In this document: positions 17,941 through 27,117 of the stretch, one piece after another
How positions within the stretch are numbered: position 1 is the stretch's first letter
Layout of the letters: every line of letters begins with the position of its first letter
NCBI GenBank assembly: GCA_000751595.1
Contig: CCMH01000008.1
Coordinates: 1-64,000 of the forward strand
Length of the DNA stretch: 64,000 bases
Source: Weeksella massiliensis
GTDB taxonomy: Bacteria > Bacteroidota > Bacteroidia > Flavobacteriales > Weeksellaceae
Direction of reading: 5' to 3'
Notes under the pieces: generated by a model
Told to the model about the DNA's origin: nothing
Databases searched by the model: none
Seen by the model: only the letters and a program-made list of their open reading frames with translations
Position numbers and translations under genes: made by a program

Positions 17941-18684
17941 ATGAAAAATATATCCTACCTATTCTTTCTGTTTTTGGCACAATTGGTTTTCGGACAAGAC
18001 GAAGTGACTATTTCGACAGAAATCAATAATGCAACACAATCCAATTCGGTTGGCATTGTCGGAACTAGATTTTATTATCCCAATCAATACGAATGGAAAC
18101 CCGACGAATCGTATTATCAACTAAAACTAGCTGGTGAAGATTCGGTCTATTTATATGTAAATGAAGAAGTGAATCATAGTTATCTAAAACGTTACGAAAA
18201 CGATGTAAGAAATTGGAAAAGAATTCAATTTTCTGATCCTACTCATTTCTCTTTGCCAATAGAATTTCAGGGAATGAAGGCTTTGTATAATCATTATCCT
18301 TCTGCGCTAAGAAAAGGCTACGATGCTTTTACGGTTTCGTTTGGCAACGATTCTATTTTGGGCGAATACACGATGAGTGTTCCGCAAAATAATGAGCGAC
18401 TCAAGAAAAAAGCAATGCAGATGATGCAAGAAATGATTTGGGCAGAAAATCTGTCGGTGGATTACGAACAAATGTTTGGCTATACGATTGATTTGTCTCG
18501 ATCAGAATTTACGCAAGTCATGCCCGGAACGAGAAATGTGTTTTATTATTTAGCCGGAAAAGATAAACCAGATCTCAATGCGTTTTCAGATTTTATTATG
18601 ATTACTACGGTAAAAAATAAAACGTTAACCGAAGTCAAAGATGATTATCTCAAGCGCATCCAGAAAATTTATATTACAATGTAG
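17941..18684 (+). CDS. Secreted hypothetical protein, N-terminal part of a frameshifted gene
   Basis: A 247-residue frame with a clear signal peptide (MKNISYLFFLFLAQLVFGQ). The rest has no recognised domain. The frame ends abruptly at 18684 with IQKIYITM, while a second frame directly continues the sequence with plausible protein (NLYYNVEVLHQDAKK). One more A in the AAAA run at about 18664-18667 would join the two into a protein of about 319 residues. This is therefore either a recent null mutation or a sequencing error. The gene stands alone after the M16 terminator. Confidence 0.6.
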   Translation: MKNISYLFFLFLAQLVFGQDEVTISTEINNATQSNSVGIVGTRFYYPNQYEWKPDESYYQLKLAGEDSVYLYVNEEVNHSYLKRYENDVRNWKRIQFSDPTHFSLPIEFQGMKALYNHYPSALRKGYDAFTVSFGNDSILGEYTMSVPQNNERLKKKAMQMMQEMIWAENLSVDYEQMFGYTIDLSRSEFTQVMPGTRNVFYYLAGKDKPDLNAFSDFIMITTVKNKTLTEVKDDYLKRIQKIYITM

Positions 18685-18686
18685 AG

Positions 18687-18902
18687 GTGCTTCATCAAGA
18701 TGCTAAAAAAGTAAAAAAACAAAATGCCTTGCAAGCGGAAGTTTTAGGGAAAGTGGACACGCAATATTTCAAAGATTTTTATTGTTTCATCGAATATAAT
18801 CAACAAGTTTTGGTGTACAAAGCACGTTTATTTACCAATGATAAAAGACGAATTAAAGAGGTGAAGAATCTACCCGAAAAAATAGCCTTTATCGAACCAT
18901 AA
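18687..18902 (+). CDS. C-terminal fragment of the frameshifted secreted protein
   Basis: A 71-residue frame starting at GTG directly behind the stop of the preceding frame; the open frame actually extends back to about 18660. It carries no ribosome site or start of its own that looks real. Its charged, alpha/beta-like sequence fits the missing C-terminus of the upstream gene. It is not an independent gene in my reading. Confidence 0.45.
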   Translation: MLHQDAKKVKKQNALQAEVLGKVDTQYFKDFYCFIEYNQQVLVYKARLFTNDKRRIKEVKNLPEKIAFIEP

Positions 18903-18936
18903 GTTTTTCTTTTATAGTAAGTTGTGTAAATATTTC

Positions 18937-18957
18937 GGTAGGATGAAAATCATCCTA
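18937..18957. repeat. GGTAGGATGA word inside an 8-bp inverted repeat
   Basis: TAGGATGA at 18939-18946 and TCATCCTA at 18950-18957 are perfect complements around AAA. The left arm is part of GGTAGGATGA, the repeated word discussed in the findings. Confidence 0.55.
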
Positions 18958-18999
18958 AATGTTAAAATGCAACAAAGGTTAATACTCTAGTTTATGCAC

Positions 19000-19036
19000 A
19001 AAAAAACCACTTCTTTTTGAGAGGTGGTTTTTTTTA
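19000..19036 (-). terminator. Bidirectional intrinsic terminator
   Basis: A 14-bp stem (19000-19013 with 19021-19034, one G-T pair) with A and T flanks separates the frameshifted gene (plus) from the SPOR gene (minus). Confidence 0.82.
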
Positions 19037-19060
19037 TTGATTGTATAAAATCTAGTATTT

Positions 19061-19558
19061 TTATTTCGCTCTTCTACATAAAATTCTGTACTGAATGGCA
19101 AAAGCACTATTGTATTTTGATTTGATTCTTCGGATGTCTGAATTGGCAGAACTTTTCGTGAAATAATCACCAACCAAAACCCGATAATCTGGAGCCATGT
19201 ACGCAATTTCGGTTGAAAAAGAAGGGAAATTCGATTCGAATTCGCGTTTTACCTTATCTGCTTGTGCTCTATCTTTTGAGTAATAAACCTGAATTTTGTA
19301 GCCCGACATTTGTGTTTTGCCAGCGCATGGATCACTAGAGTTGTTGCGTGGTCGAGTAGTGGTGCCGGTAGTAGGTTTCGTTGTAGATTTAACAACAGCA
19401 CACGAGGTATTTTCTTTATTATTGATAAATTTAGCGATTTCAGGATCTAGCTCAATCGAAATTTTTCCAGTGTCTTCTATTCGCACTGTATCGACGTTTA
19501 CTTGAGCACTTCCTTGAAAATAAATCATTAAAAAAATAAAAGTCAATATCTTTTTCAT
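19061..19558 (-). CDS. Secreted SPOR-domain protein
   Basis: A 165-residue protein with signal peptide (about 1-18, ending GSAQ). A Thr/Arg-rich linker (about 60-75) leads into a SPOR domain (about 85-160, YKIQVYYSKDRAQADKVKREF and YRVLVGDYFTKSSA). SPOR domains bind denuded glycan strands of peptidoglycan, often at division sites. It has its own promoter (19573-19607) and terminator, so is a single-gene unit. Confidence 0.87.
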   Translation of the reverse strand: MKKILTFIFLMIYFQGSAQVNVDTVRIEDTGKISIELDPEIAKFINNKENTSCAVVKSTTKPTTGTTTRPRNNSSDPCAGKTQMSGYKIQVYYSKDRAQADKVKREFESNFPSFSTEIAYMAPDYRVLVGDYFTKSSANSDIRRIKSKYNSAFAIQYRILCRRAK

Positions 19559-19572
19559 TCAGTTTATTTTTG

Positions 19573-19607
19573 CAAATATAAGTTAAACCAACGAAAACCA
19601 TTCCAAA
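19573..19607 (-). promoter_or_regulatory. Promoter for the SPOR gene
   Basis: On the minus strand TATATTTG (19573-19580) is preceded by TTTG (19604-19607) with 23 bases between them, close to the phylum consensus; it lies 15 bases before the ATG. Confidence 0.5.
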
Positions 19608-19762
19608 AAAATCAGGCTAATAATCTTTGGCTTTGATAGTGAAATCAATATAGGCAAAATGATGAAACATTTGAGGTGTAAATTTTATTTAGAATAAGTT
19701 TAAATTGCGGTAAGTGACAAAGTTCATTATCGTTTCTTTATGATTTTATTAAGTATTGACCC

Positions 19763-19770
19763 TATTTTTG
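19763..19770 (+). promoter_or_regulatory. Candidate promoter -7 element of the act operon
   Basis: TATTTTTG matches TAnnTTTG 57 bases before the actA ATG. The 269-base gap between 19559 and 19827 is otherwise featureless apart from the SPOR promoter. No good -33 box was found. Confidence 0.42.
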
Positions 19771-19827
19771 TTGGCAATAAAGCGTTCAAATATTAAATTA
19801 CGAAAAAACGAAACTTATAATAAGTAA

Positions 19828-21237
19828 ATGAAGGCAAGAATTCTAACAAGGTTACGTCTATGGAGTGCCGCGGCAATGATGCTCGGTTTCTCTGTTGCTA
19901 ATGCTCAGGGCGACGCCGGTAAAGGGTACGATTTGTTTCAAGCCAATTGTACGGCATGTCACCAGATAGATGGAGAGATGATTGGTCCAGAACTACGAAA
20001 TGTAGTGAAACGTGTACAAGACGAAGCAGGTCTTGGTACCGAATGGTTACACGCATGGATAAAAGACAACAAAGCACTGCGCGAGTCAGGGGATAAGTAT
20101 GCAAATGAAATATTTGCCAAGTACAACAATCAAGAAATGTTGGCTTTCCCTGGTTTGAGTGAGGGAGATATCGATGATATCTTAGCGTATACATCTGATC
20201 CGGAAGGTGGTCAGGCTGCATTCGAGGAAGCGAAGAAAGCTGCCGCAGCTGCAAATGCTCCTGCAAAAGGAGAAGGAGATTCTACAGGTACTGGAGTAGT
20301 TGCTGTGGGATTTGTTGTTTTAGCAGCTCTTTTATTTTGGATTTTACTTCGTATTAATACTTTGGTAAAACAAACCCGTGATACAACTTTAGAAGAAGAT
20401 ACGCTTAATAGAGCAATGTCTTTTAACGAAGTTTTACAGAAATACAAAGCTATCGGAATTGTAGGAGTTGTGATTCTTACGTTCGTGGTAATGTATAGTG
20501 TGTTCTGGGGATTGATGGGAATTGGTGTTGATAAAGGATATGAGCCGGAGCAACCAATTTACTTCTCGCATAAAGTACACGCTGGTATTCAAGGAATCGA
20601 CTGTCAATACTGTCATACTTCTGCGAAATACGGAAAAGTGTCTGGTATTCCATCAACAAGTACATGTATGAATTGTCACCGTACAATTAAAGAATACCGT
20701 GGAGATTATTACGAAGAAGAATTAGTTACTTCTGGTAAATTTGCTTCTGCAGATGATGTGAAAGCATTCTATACAGGAGAAATTCAGAAAATGTATAAAG
20801 CAATTGGTTGGAATCCTGAAACCAATAAATATGAAGGAAATCAAAAACCAATCGAATGGGTACGTATCCACAACATGCCAGATTTTGTTTACTTCTCACA
20901 CGCACAACACGTTGTAGCAGGAGAAAAAGCAATCTTGAAAGCAATCCAAGATGGAACAATTCCAAATGCAAAAGAACTTAATATCGGAAGCGCAGACCAA
21001 ACATGTTTCGCATGTCACGGTCGAGTAGATGAAATGAATGAAGTGAAAATGGCCAACGATTTCACCATGGGATGGTGTATCGAATGTCACCGTACAACTG
21101 AGGTTGACATGGATAATGGTTACAACAAAGAATATTACGCAGAGCTACACGAGAAGTTGAAAAAACAATACGGTGATGCAACCAAGATTACTGTGGATGC
21201 TATCGGAGGTTTAGAGTGTGGTAAATGTCATTATTAA
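19828..21237 (+). CDS. actA: Alternative complex III subunit ActA with fused monoheme domain
   Basis: A 469-residue c-type cytochrome with signal peptide (about 1-26). Six CxxCH motifs start at residues 41, 259, 280, 393, 417 and 464. The first belongs to a separate N-terminal monoheme cytochrome c domain (about 28-135). Two membrane helices follow (about 152-178 and 208-236), then the five-heme ActA domain. ActA passes electrons within the quinol-oxidising ACIII at the periplasmic face. It is the first gene of a six-gene operon. The N-terminal fusion gives one heme more than the plain pentaheme ActA and may act as the electron outlet to an oxidase. Confidence 0.95.
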   Translation: MKARILTRLRLWSAAAMMLGFSVANAQGDAGKGYDLFQANCTACHQIDGEMIGPELRNVVKRVQDEAGLGTEWLHAWIKDNKALRESGDKYANEIFAKYNNQEMLAFPGLSEGDIDDILAYTSDPEGGQAAFEEAKKAAAAANAPAKGEGDSTGTGVVAVGFVVLAALLFWILLRINTLVKQTRDTTLEEDTLNRAMSFNEVLQKYKAIGIVGVVILTFVVMYSVFWGLMGIGVDKGYEPEQPIYFSHKVHAGIQGIDCQYCHTSAKYGKVSGIPSTSTCMNCHRTIKEYRGDYYEEELVTSGKFASADDVKAFYTGEIQKMYKAIGWNPETNKYEGNQKPIEWVRIHNMPDFVYFSHAQHVVAGEKAILKAIQDGTIPNAKELNIGSADQTCFACHGRVDEMNEVKMANDFTMGWCIECHRTTEVDMDNGYNKEYYAELHEKLKKQYGDATKITVDAIGGLECGKCHY

Positions 21238-21259
21238 TATACTAAAAAGAGGACTATAA

Positions 21260-24200
21260 ATGGCTTCGAAGAAAAATTACTGGAGAAGTTTTGAGGAGTT
21301 GACTGATTCTAATCTAAATGAACAGTTATCCACCAACGAATTTGCAGAAGATATTCCTGTAGACGAATTCTTAGGCAACGCAAATGCCATGGAAAACAAG
21401 AAGACTTCACGACGTGACTTTTTAAAAATCTTAGGATTTAGTACAGCCGCTGTTACTTTAGCAGCCTGTGAAGCACCAATCGTAAAGTCTGTGCCTTACG
21501 TTGTGAAACCAAACGACGTAACGCCAGGTGTACCAACTTATTACGCATCAACCATTTTTGATGGATACGATTATGCCAACGTTTTGGTAAGAACCAGAGA
21601 AGGTCGACCAATTCGTATAGATGCTAACCACGACGCTCGATTCTTCGGGTCAACCAATGCGCGTGTACAAGCATCTGTATTATCATTGTATGATAGTGAT
21701 AAGGTGAAAAGCCCAATGGTGAAAACCGGCGATAACAAATACAAAACAACAACTTGGAAAGATTTAGATACAAAAGTGGTATCTGCTCTTAACAGTTTAG
21801 GAGGTAAAAAAGCGGTTATATTAACTCCATCTTTACCATCGCCATCAACAAAAAAATTAATTCAAGAATTCCAAACAAAATACCCTACCGCTCAGCATGT
21901 AGTGTTTGATGCAGTTAGTTATTCTAATGCTTTAGATGCTGCTCAGGAAGTGTATGGTAAACGCGAAATTCCTTTCTACGATTTGTCGTCAAGTGAATTA
22001 GTGGTTTCTTTCAACGCTGATTTCTTAGGAGATTATAACGGTGGAGGAATGGAATCTTCTTACGCAGCAGCTCGTAAACCTGGCGCTAACATGTTGCGTC
22101 ATATCCAAGTAGAATCGGTTCTGTCATTGACAGGTGCGAATGCTGATACACGTATCCCTAAAAAATATACGGATACTGAAAAGTTATTGGCAGAAGTATA
22201 CAATGGTTTGAAAGGAGCAGCTGTAAAAGATGAAGCAGCAAGCATTGTAAAAGAAATTCAAGCAAAAGGAAACAAAGCGGTTGTTTTAGCTGATGGATCA
22301 AAAGAGGCGTTTGCTTTGGCTTTCGCTATCAATCAAATGATTGCATCAGAAGCTGTAACAAACCGTGCAGTTAACTTAAAAGCTTCTAATGATGCAGCTT
22401 TCAATCAGTTTATCGCTGACGCAAATGCAGGAAATGTAGGAGTGTTATTTACTTACCAAGCAAATCCTGTTTATGCAGCAAATCAATCAAAAGCCGTTCA
22501 AGCAGCTTTTGCGAAAATTGGATTGAAGGTAGCCTTGACAGAAAAATTAGATGAAACCGCTTCTTTAGCAGATTTAGTAGCACCAGTTACACATGCTTTA
22601 GAATCTTGGAATGATTATAACCCAATCACTGGAGTATATTCATTACAACAGCCAACTATTCCACGTATTTTTGATTCTCGTCAATTTCAAGATTCATTAA
22701 TCACTTGGTTAACCGGTACATCTGTGGTAAATAAAGTAGAGAATCCGAACGATCCTACCTTGATGATGGCAACATCTGATAGCGTACAAGCGGTTTCTGC
22801 TTATTACGAATATTTACGAAACAATTGGGCATCAACTATCCTACCATTAGTTGGAGGAATTGATTTCAATAAAGCATTGTATAACGGAGTAAACGAATCT
22901 TCTGAAACGACAAGTTTTGTTGCTAACACTGCAGTAGCAGACGGATATGCAGCAAAATTAGCTTCGGCTAAAGCAGGAGAATGGGAAATCCAATTCTATA
23001 CAAAAACAGGTTTAGGAGACGGAACTCAATCTAATAACCCTTGGTTACAAGAGCTTCCAGACCCAATTACCCGTAACTCTTGGGATAACTACATTACCTT
23101 AAACCCATTAGACGCAGAAAAATTAGGCGTAAAAATCCAAGACAATTACAACGTTCATAACGGACGTATGCAATTTGATGGTGAATACTTTGATTTGACT
23201 GTCAATGGAGTAAAATTAGAAAAAGTTCCCGTGTTCATCCAACCAGGACAAGCAATCGGATCTATCGGTTTAGCGTTAGGATATGGTAGAACAAAAGCAG
23301 GAAAAGTAGGAAATGAAATCGGGGTTAATGCTTATAGCTTATACAAAGGGACCATTGGTGCAAACAATGTAACTTTAGCTAAAACAGCAAATGCAGGGAA
23401 ACATGAGTTTGCCAATATGCAACAACAACCGACTTTGATGGGACGTTACGAAATTGCTCGTGAAGTTTCTCTAGAGGATTTCATTAACCGTCCGCGCGAA
23501 GAATGGAATGAATTAGGAGTAATGCCAACTTGGAAAGGGTTAACTCCTGAAAAAGAAGTTGATATTTGGAGAACTCACGACCGTTCAGTTGGTCCTCACT
23601 TCAAGTTATCAATCGATATGAATGCATGTACCGGATGTGGTGCTTGTATCATCGCTTGTCAGGCAGAAAATAACGTTCCTGTTGTAGGTAAAGACGAAAT
23701 TCGTATGTCACGTGATATGTATTGGTTACGTATAGACCGTTACTACTCAGACATTACAGACAATACGTTAACTCAGAAAGTTGCTCTTGAAGGTCCGAAT
23801 ATGGATGGAAAAGGAGATGGATTGAATGAGCCACAACAATATAAATTGTTGATTCAGCCAAAAGCAGAAAATCCAGATGTAATTTTCCAACCAATCATGT
23901 GTCAACACTGTAACCACGCACCATGTGAAACTGTATGTCCGGTAGCGGCAACATCACACGGTCGTCAAGGACAAAACATGATGGCGTATAACCGTTGTAT
24001 CGGTACTCGTTACTGTGCGAATAACTGTCCTTACAAAGTTCGTCGTTTCAACTGGTTTACTTATACTCAAAACGATAAGTTCGATTTCCATATGAACAAC
24101 GATTTAGGACGTATGGTATTGAATCCAGATGTTGTTGTACGTACAAGAGGGGTTATGGAGAAATGTTCATTCTGTATCCAACAAACGCAAGCAGCGATCT

Positions 24201-24439
24201 TAAAAGCCAAAAAAGAAAACCGTCGTGTTACGGATCAAGAGTTTAAAGATACCGCGGCATGTGCTGCAGCTTGTGCTACTGGCGCAATGGTGTTTGGAGA
24301 TATCAATGATGAAAACAGTGAAGTGAAAAAACTATCAGAAAGCAATCGTTCTTATGTATTGTTAGAAGAAGTTGGAACGCAACCAAATGTTTTCTATCAT
24401 GTGAAAGTTAGAAACAGAAAAGAACAAAAAAACGCATAA
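21260..24439 (+). CDS. actB: Alternative complex III iron-sulfur subunit ActB
   Basis: A 1059-residue protein. After about 45 residues a Tat-type signal (SRRDFLK, 50-56) and a lipobox ending at Cys70 (LAAC) appear, so it is probably a Tat-exported, lipid-anchored protein. The large middle part is a molybdopterin-oxidoreductase-like fold which in ACIII carries no molybdenum cofactor. The C-terminal ferredoxin part has four cysteine groups beginning CTGCGAC at residue 790, then CQHCNHAPC, CIGTRYCANNC and CSFC...CAAAC, the 3Fe-4S/4Fe-4S wiring. It sits 22 bases after actA. Confidence 0.96.
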   Translation: MASKKNYWRSFEELTDSNLNEQLSTNEFAEDIPVDEFLGNANAMENKKTSRRDFLKILGFSTAAVTLAACEAPIVKSVPYVVKPNDVTPGVPTYYASTIFDGYDYANVLVRTREGRPIRIDANHDARFFGSTNARVQASVLSLYDSDKVKSPMVKTGDNKYKTTTWKDLDTKVVSALNSLGGKKAVILTPSLPSPSTKKLIQEFQTKYPTAQHVVFDAVSYSNALDAAQEVYGKREIPFYDLSSSELVVSFNADFLGDYNGGGMESSYAAARKPGANMLRHIQVESVLSLTGANADTRIPKKYTDTEKLLAEVYNGLKGAAVKDEAASIVKEIQAKGNKAVVLADGSKEAFALAFAINQMIASEAVTNRAVNLKASNDAAFNQFIADANAGNVGVLFTYQANPVYAANQSKAVQAAFAKIGLKVALTEKLDETASLADLVAPVTHALESWNDYNPITGVYSLQQPTIPRIFDSRQFQDSLITWLTGTSVVNKVENPNDPTLMMATSDSVQAVSAYYEYLRNNWASTILPLVGGIDFNKALYNGVNESSETTSFVANTAVADGYAAKLASAKAGEWEIQFYTKTGLGDGTQSNNPWLQELPDPITRNSWDNYITLNPLDAEKLGVKIQDNYNVHNGRMQFDGEYFDLTVNGVKLEKVPVFIQPGQAIGSIGLALGYGRTKAGKVGNEIGVNAYSLYKGTIGANNVTLAKTANAGKHEFANMQQQPTLMGRYEIAREVSLEDFINRPREEWNELGVMPTWKGLTPEKEVDIWRTHDRSVGPHFKLSIDMNACTGCGACIIACQAENNVPVVGKDEIRMSRDMYWLRIDRYYSDITDNTLTQKVALEGPNMDGKGDGLNEPQQYKLLIQPKAENPDVIFQPIMCQHCNHAPCETVCPVAATSHGRQGQNMMAYNRCIGTRYCANNCPYKVRRFNWFTYTQNDKFDFHMNNDLGRMVLNPDVVVRTRGVMEKCSFCIQQTQAAILKAKKENRRVTDQEFKDTAACAAACATGAMVFGDINDENSEVKKLSESNRSYVLLEEVGTQPNVFYHVKVRNRKEQKNA

Positions 24440-24469
24440 TTAGTAAAGAATTTATTAAGGTAAAATAAT

Positions 24470-25873
24470 ATGTCACATTACGAATCACCAATTAGAGAGC
24501 CTCTTATATTAGGACATAAGTCTTACCATGATATTACCGTTGATATCGCTCGTCCTATCGAGAATAAATCGGGAAAATTATGGTGGATCGCCTTCGGAAT
24601 TGCCTTCCTTGGTTTCCTATTATTCATAGGTTGTGTATTCTACACCGTTGGAACCGGAATCGGGGTTTGGGGTTTAAATAGAACAATTAACTGGGGTTGG
24701 GATATTACCAACTTCGTATGGTGGGTAGGGATCGGTCACGCCGGAACGCTAATTTCCGCCGTACTCCTTTTATTCCGCCAGAAATGGAGGATGTCGATTA
24801 ACCGTTCAGCAGAAGCGATGACGATCTTCGCGGTAGTTCAAGCAGCGGTTTTCCCGATGATCCACATGGGTAGAATCTGGTTATCTTACTGGGTTTTCCC
24901 AATTCCGAACCAATTTGGTTCACTTTGGCCAAACTTTAACTCGGCACTATTATGGGACGTGTTTGCGATCTCAACGTACTTCTCTGTATCAGTAGTGTTC
25001 TGGTTTATTGGTCTAATGCCTGACTTTGCGATGGTGCGCGACCGTGCAACAAAACCATTTGCAAAGAAAATTTACGGAATCTTATCATTCGGATGGGGTG
25101 GACGTGCAAAACAATGGCAACGCTTCGAAGAAGTTACCCTTGTATTAGCAGGTCTATGTACACCGCTTGTATTCTCGGTACACACGATTGTATCATTTGA
25201 CTTCGCTACTTCGGTAATCAAAGGATGGCACTCAACCGTTTATCCTCCTTACTTCGTAGCAGGAGCAATTTTCTCAGGATTTGCGATGGTGCAAACATTA
25301 TTAAGTGTAATGAGAAAAGTATTGCATTATGAAGATTATATAACTCGTAAACATATCGAGTATATGAATATCGTAATCATCGTAACAGGAGGAATGGTAG
25401 CGGTAGCTTACCTTACCGAGTTATGGGTTGCTTGGTACTCAGGATCTAGATACGAAGACTTTACATACTTCTCTCCAGGAGCAGCAACCGGTCCTTATTG
25501 GTGGGCATTCTGGGCGTTAATTGTTTGTAACGTTTTAGTACCAGGTTTGTTATGGATTCGTTCTATCCGTCGTTCATTTGTATGGACATTCTTAATCTCG
25601 ATTGTAGTAAATATCGGGATGTGGTTCGAGCGTTTCGACATTATCGTGATCAATTTATCACGCGACTATTTACCATCGAGCTGGACAATGTTTATGCCTT
25701 CATGGGTAGACGTTGGAATCTTTGTGGGAACTAACGGATTCTTCTTTGTACTTTACTTATTGTACGCACGTACTTTCCCAGTAATCTCACAAGCAGAATT
25801 GAAAACTATTTTGAAATCATCAGGCGAAAGCTTTAAAAAACATCATACAGAAGATGAGCATCACGAACACTAA
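24470..25873 (+). CDS. actC: Alternative complex III quinol-binding membrane subunit ActC
   Basis: A 467-residue NrfD/PsrC-like integral membrane protein with about ten transmembrane helices and a His-rich C-terminus (HHTEDEHHEH). In ACIII this subunit holds the menaquinol site and is homologous to ActF. Conserved polar residues within helices (for example HAGTLISA and HTIVSFDF) fit that role. Its last 20 bases overlap the start of actD. Confidence 0.95.
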   Translation: MSHYESPIREPLILGHKSYHDITVDIARPIENKSGKLWWIAFGIAFLGFLLFIGCVFYTVGTGIGVWGLNRTINWGWDITNFVWWVGIGHAGTLISAVLLLFRQKWRMSINRSAEAMTIFAVVQAAVFPMIHMGRIWLSYWVFPIPNQFGSLWPNFNSALLWDVFAISTYFSVSVVFWFIGLMPDFAMVRDRATKPFAKKIYGILSFGWGGRAKQWQRFEEVTLVLAGLCTPLVFSVHTIVSFDFATSVIKGWHSTVYPPYFVAGAIFSGFAMVQTLLSVMRKVLHYEDYITRKHIEYMNIVIIVTGGMVAVAYLTELWVAWYSGSRYEDFTYFSPGAATGPYWWAFWALIVCNVLVPGLLWIRSIRRSFVWTFLISIVVNIGMWFERFDIIVINLSRDYLPSSWTMFMPSWVDVGIFVGTNGFFFVLYLLYARTFPVISQAELKTILKSSGESFKKHHTEDEHHEH

Positions 25874-26426
25874 AATCGTTTATGGTCTATACGGAGACGA
25901 CGATGTTTTAATAGACGCAATTAAAAAAATCCGTAGTAAAAATGTTGCGATACAAGAAGTTTACACGCCATTTCCTGTTCACGGATTGGATAAAATTCTT
26001 GGATTGAAAAAAACTCGAATCTCAGACGTCGCATTCTTTTACGGTGTCTTTGGACTAACATTGGCTTCAGTAATTACATGGTTTTTCATGAACCATGACT
26101 GGCCACAAGATATCGGTGGGAAACCATCTTTCTCTTGGGGAGAAAATATGCCAGCCTTTGTACCAATTATGTTCGAGATTACAGTTTTCTGTACCGCGCA
26201 CTTAATGTCACTGACTTATTTAGTTCGTAACAAAATGTATCCAGGTGCAAAAGCTCAAAATCCAGATCCAAGAACTACTGACGATAAATTTTTAGTAGAA
26301 ATTCATACTACCGATGTAGATGCTATTAAGAATATCTTTGTAGAAACAGGCGCAGAAGAGGTTACGGTAAAAGGTGTAGAAGCACCAGAAAACAATATTA
26401 ACCAAGTAGAAGAAGCACACTCATGA
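25854..26426 (+). CDS. actD: Alternative complex III subunit ActD
   Basis: A 190-residue protein of the DUF3341 family. A soluble N-terminal alpha/beta domain (about 1-60) is followed by two membrane helices (about 62-80 and 97-120) and a cytoplasmic C-terminal domain. The start ATG lies inside the actC 3' end (20-base overlap), and its stop overlaps the actE start by four bases, indicating translational coupling. ActD stabilises the membrane part of the complex. Confidence 0.93.
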   Translation: MSITNTKIVYGLYGDDDVLIDAIKKIRSKNVAIQEVYTPFPVHGLDKILGLKKTRISDVAFFYGVFGLTLASVITWFFMNHDWPQDIGGKPSFSWGENMPAFVPIMFEITVFCTAHLMSLTYLVRNKMYPGAKAQNPDPRTTDDKFLVEIHTTDVDAIKNIFVETGAEEVTVKGVEAPENNINQVEEAHS

Positions 26427-27091
26427 AAAAGATAGTATTTTTAATGGTTGCAGGAAGTTTAATTGCTACAGCCTGTTCAGATAAAAAAAGAAAGCCGAGT
26501 ATAGTGTACATGCCAGATATGTATTATGCGACCGCTTACGATCCTTATGAGAAAGCAACTTTTGGTTACCCTGATTATGCAGAATCATCGGATGTGCCGG
26601 TTTTTCAACGCAATCATAACATGTCGGCGCTTGAGCCGGTAGAAGGAAGTGTACCGCATAATGATGGTGATATCCTACCATGGACGTTACCTAATACCAA
26701 CGCTGGATATGCTCAGTCGAAATCAGTTGCTTCACCTTTAAATCCTGCTAACAAAGAAGTTGACCACAAACGTGGTGAATTGTTATACAAACAAAATTGT
26801 TCTGTTTGTCATGGTGCTACAGGAGATGGACAAGGTTCTATTGTAAAATCTAAAGCGTATTCTGGGGTACCAACGTACGGAGAAAGAGATATCACAGTAG
26901 GAAGTGTTTACCATGTAATTATGTACGGAAAGAATGCGATGGGTTCTTATGCATCACATTTAACTCCGGCAGATAGATGGAGAGTGGCAGAGTATGTAAT
27001 GAGTTTGAAAAACGCTGGTAACGATCAGGCAGCTCCTGCTGAAACACCAACAGCTAATGTTGAACCTGCAGATTCTACTGCAAGCAAATAA
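26423..27091 (+). CDS. actE: Alternative complex III monoheme lipoprotein ActE
   Basis: A 222-residue lipoprotein with lipobox ending at Cys18 (LIATAC). One cytochrome c domain holds CSVCHG with the heme cysteines at 126 and 129 and His130; a methionine ligand is likely within NAMGSYASHL. The C-terminal tail is Ala/Glu/Pro rich. In ACIII this chain sits on the periplasmic side near ActA. Confidence 0.94.
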   Translation: MKKIVFLMVAGSLIATACSDKKRKPSIVYMPDMYYATAYDPYEKATFGYPDYAESSDVPVFQRNHNMSALEPVEGSVPHNDGDILPWTLPNTNAGYAQSKSVASPLNPANKEVDHKRGELLYKQNCSVCHGATGDGQGSIVKSKAYSGVPTYGERDITVGSVYHVIMYGKNAMGSYASHLTPADRWRVAEYVMSLKNAGNDQAAPAETPTANVEPADSTASK

Positions 27092-27117
27092 TCGTTAACG
27101 CTAAAAAAGATTAAATC

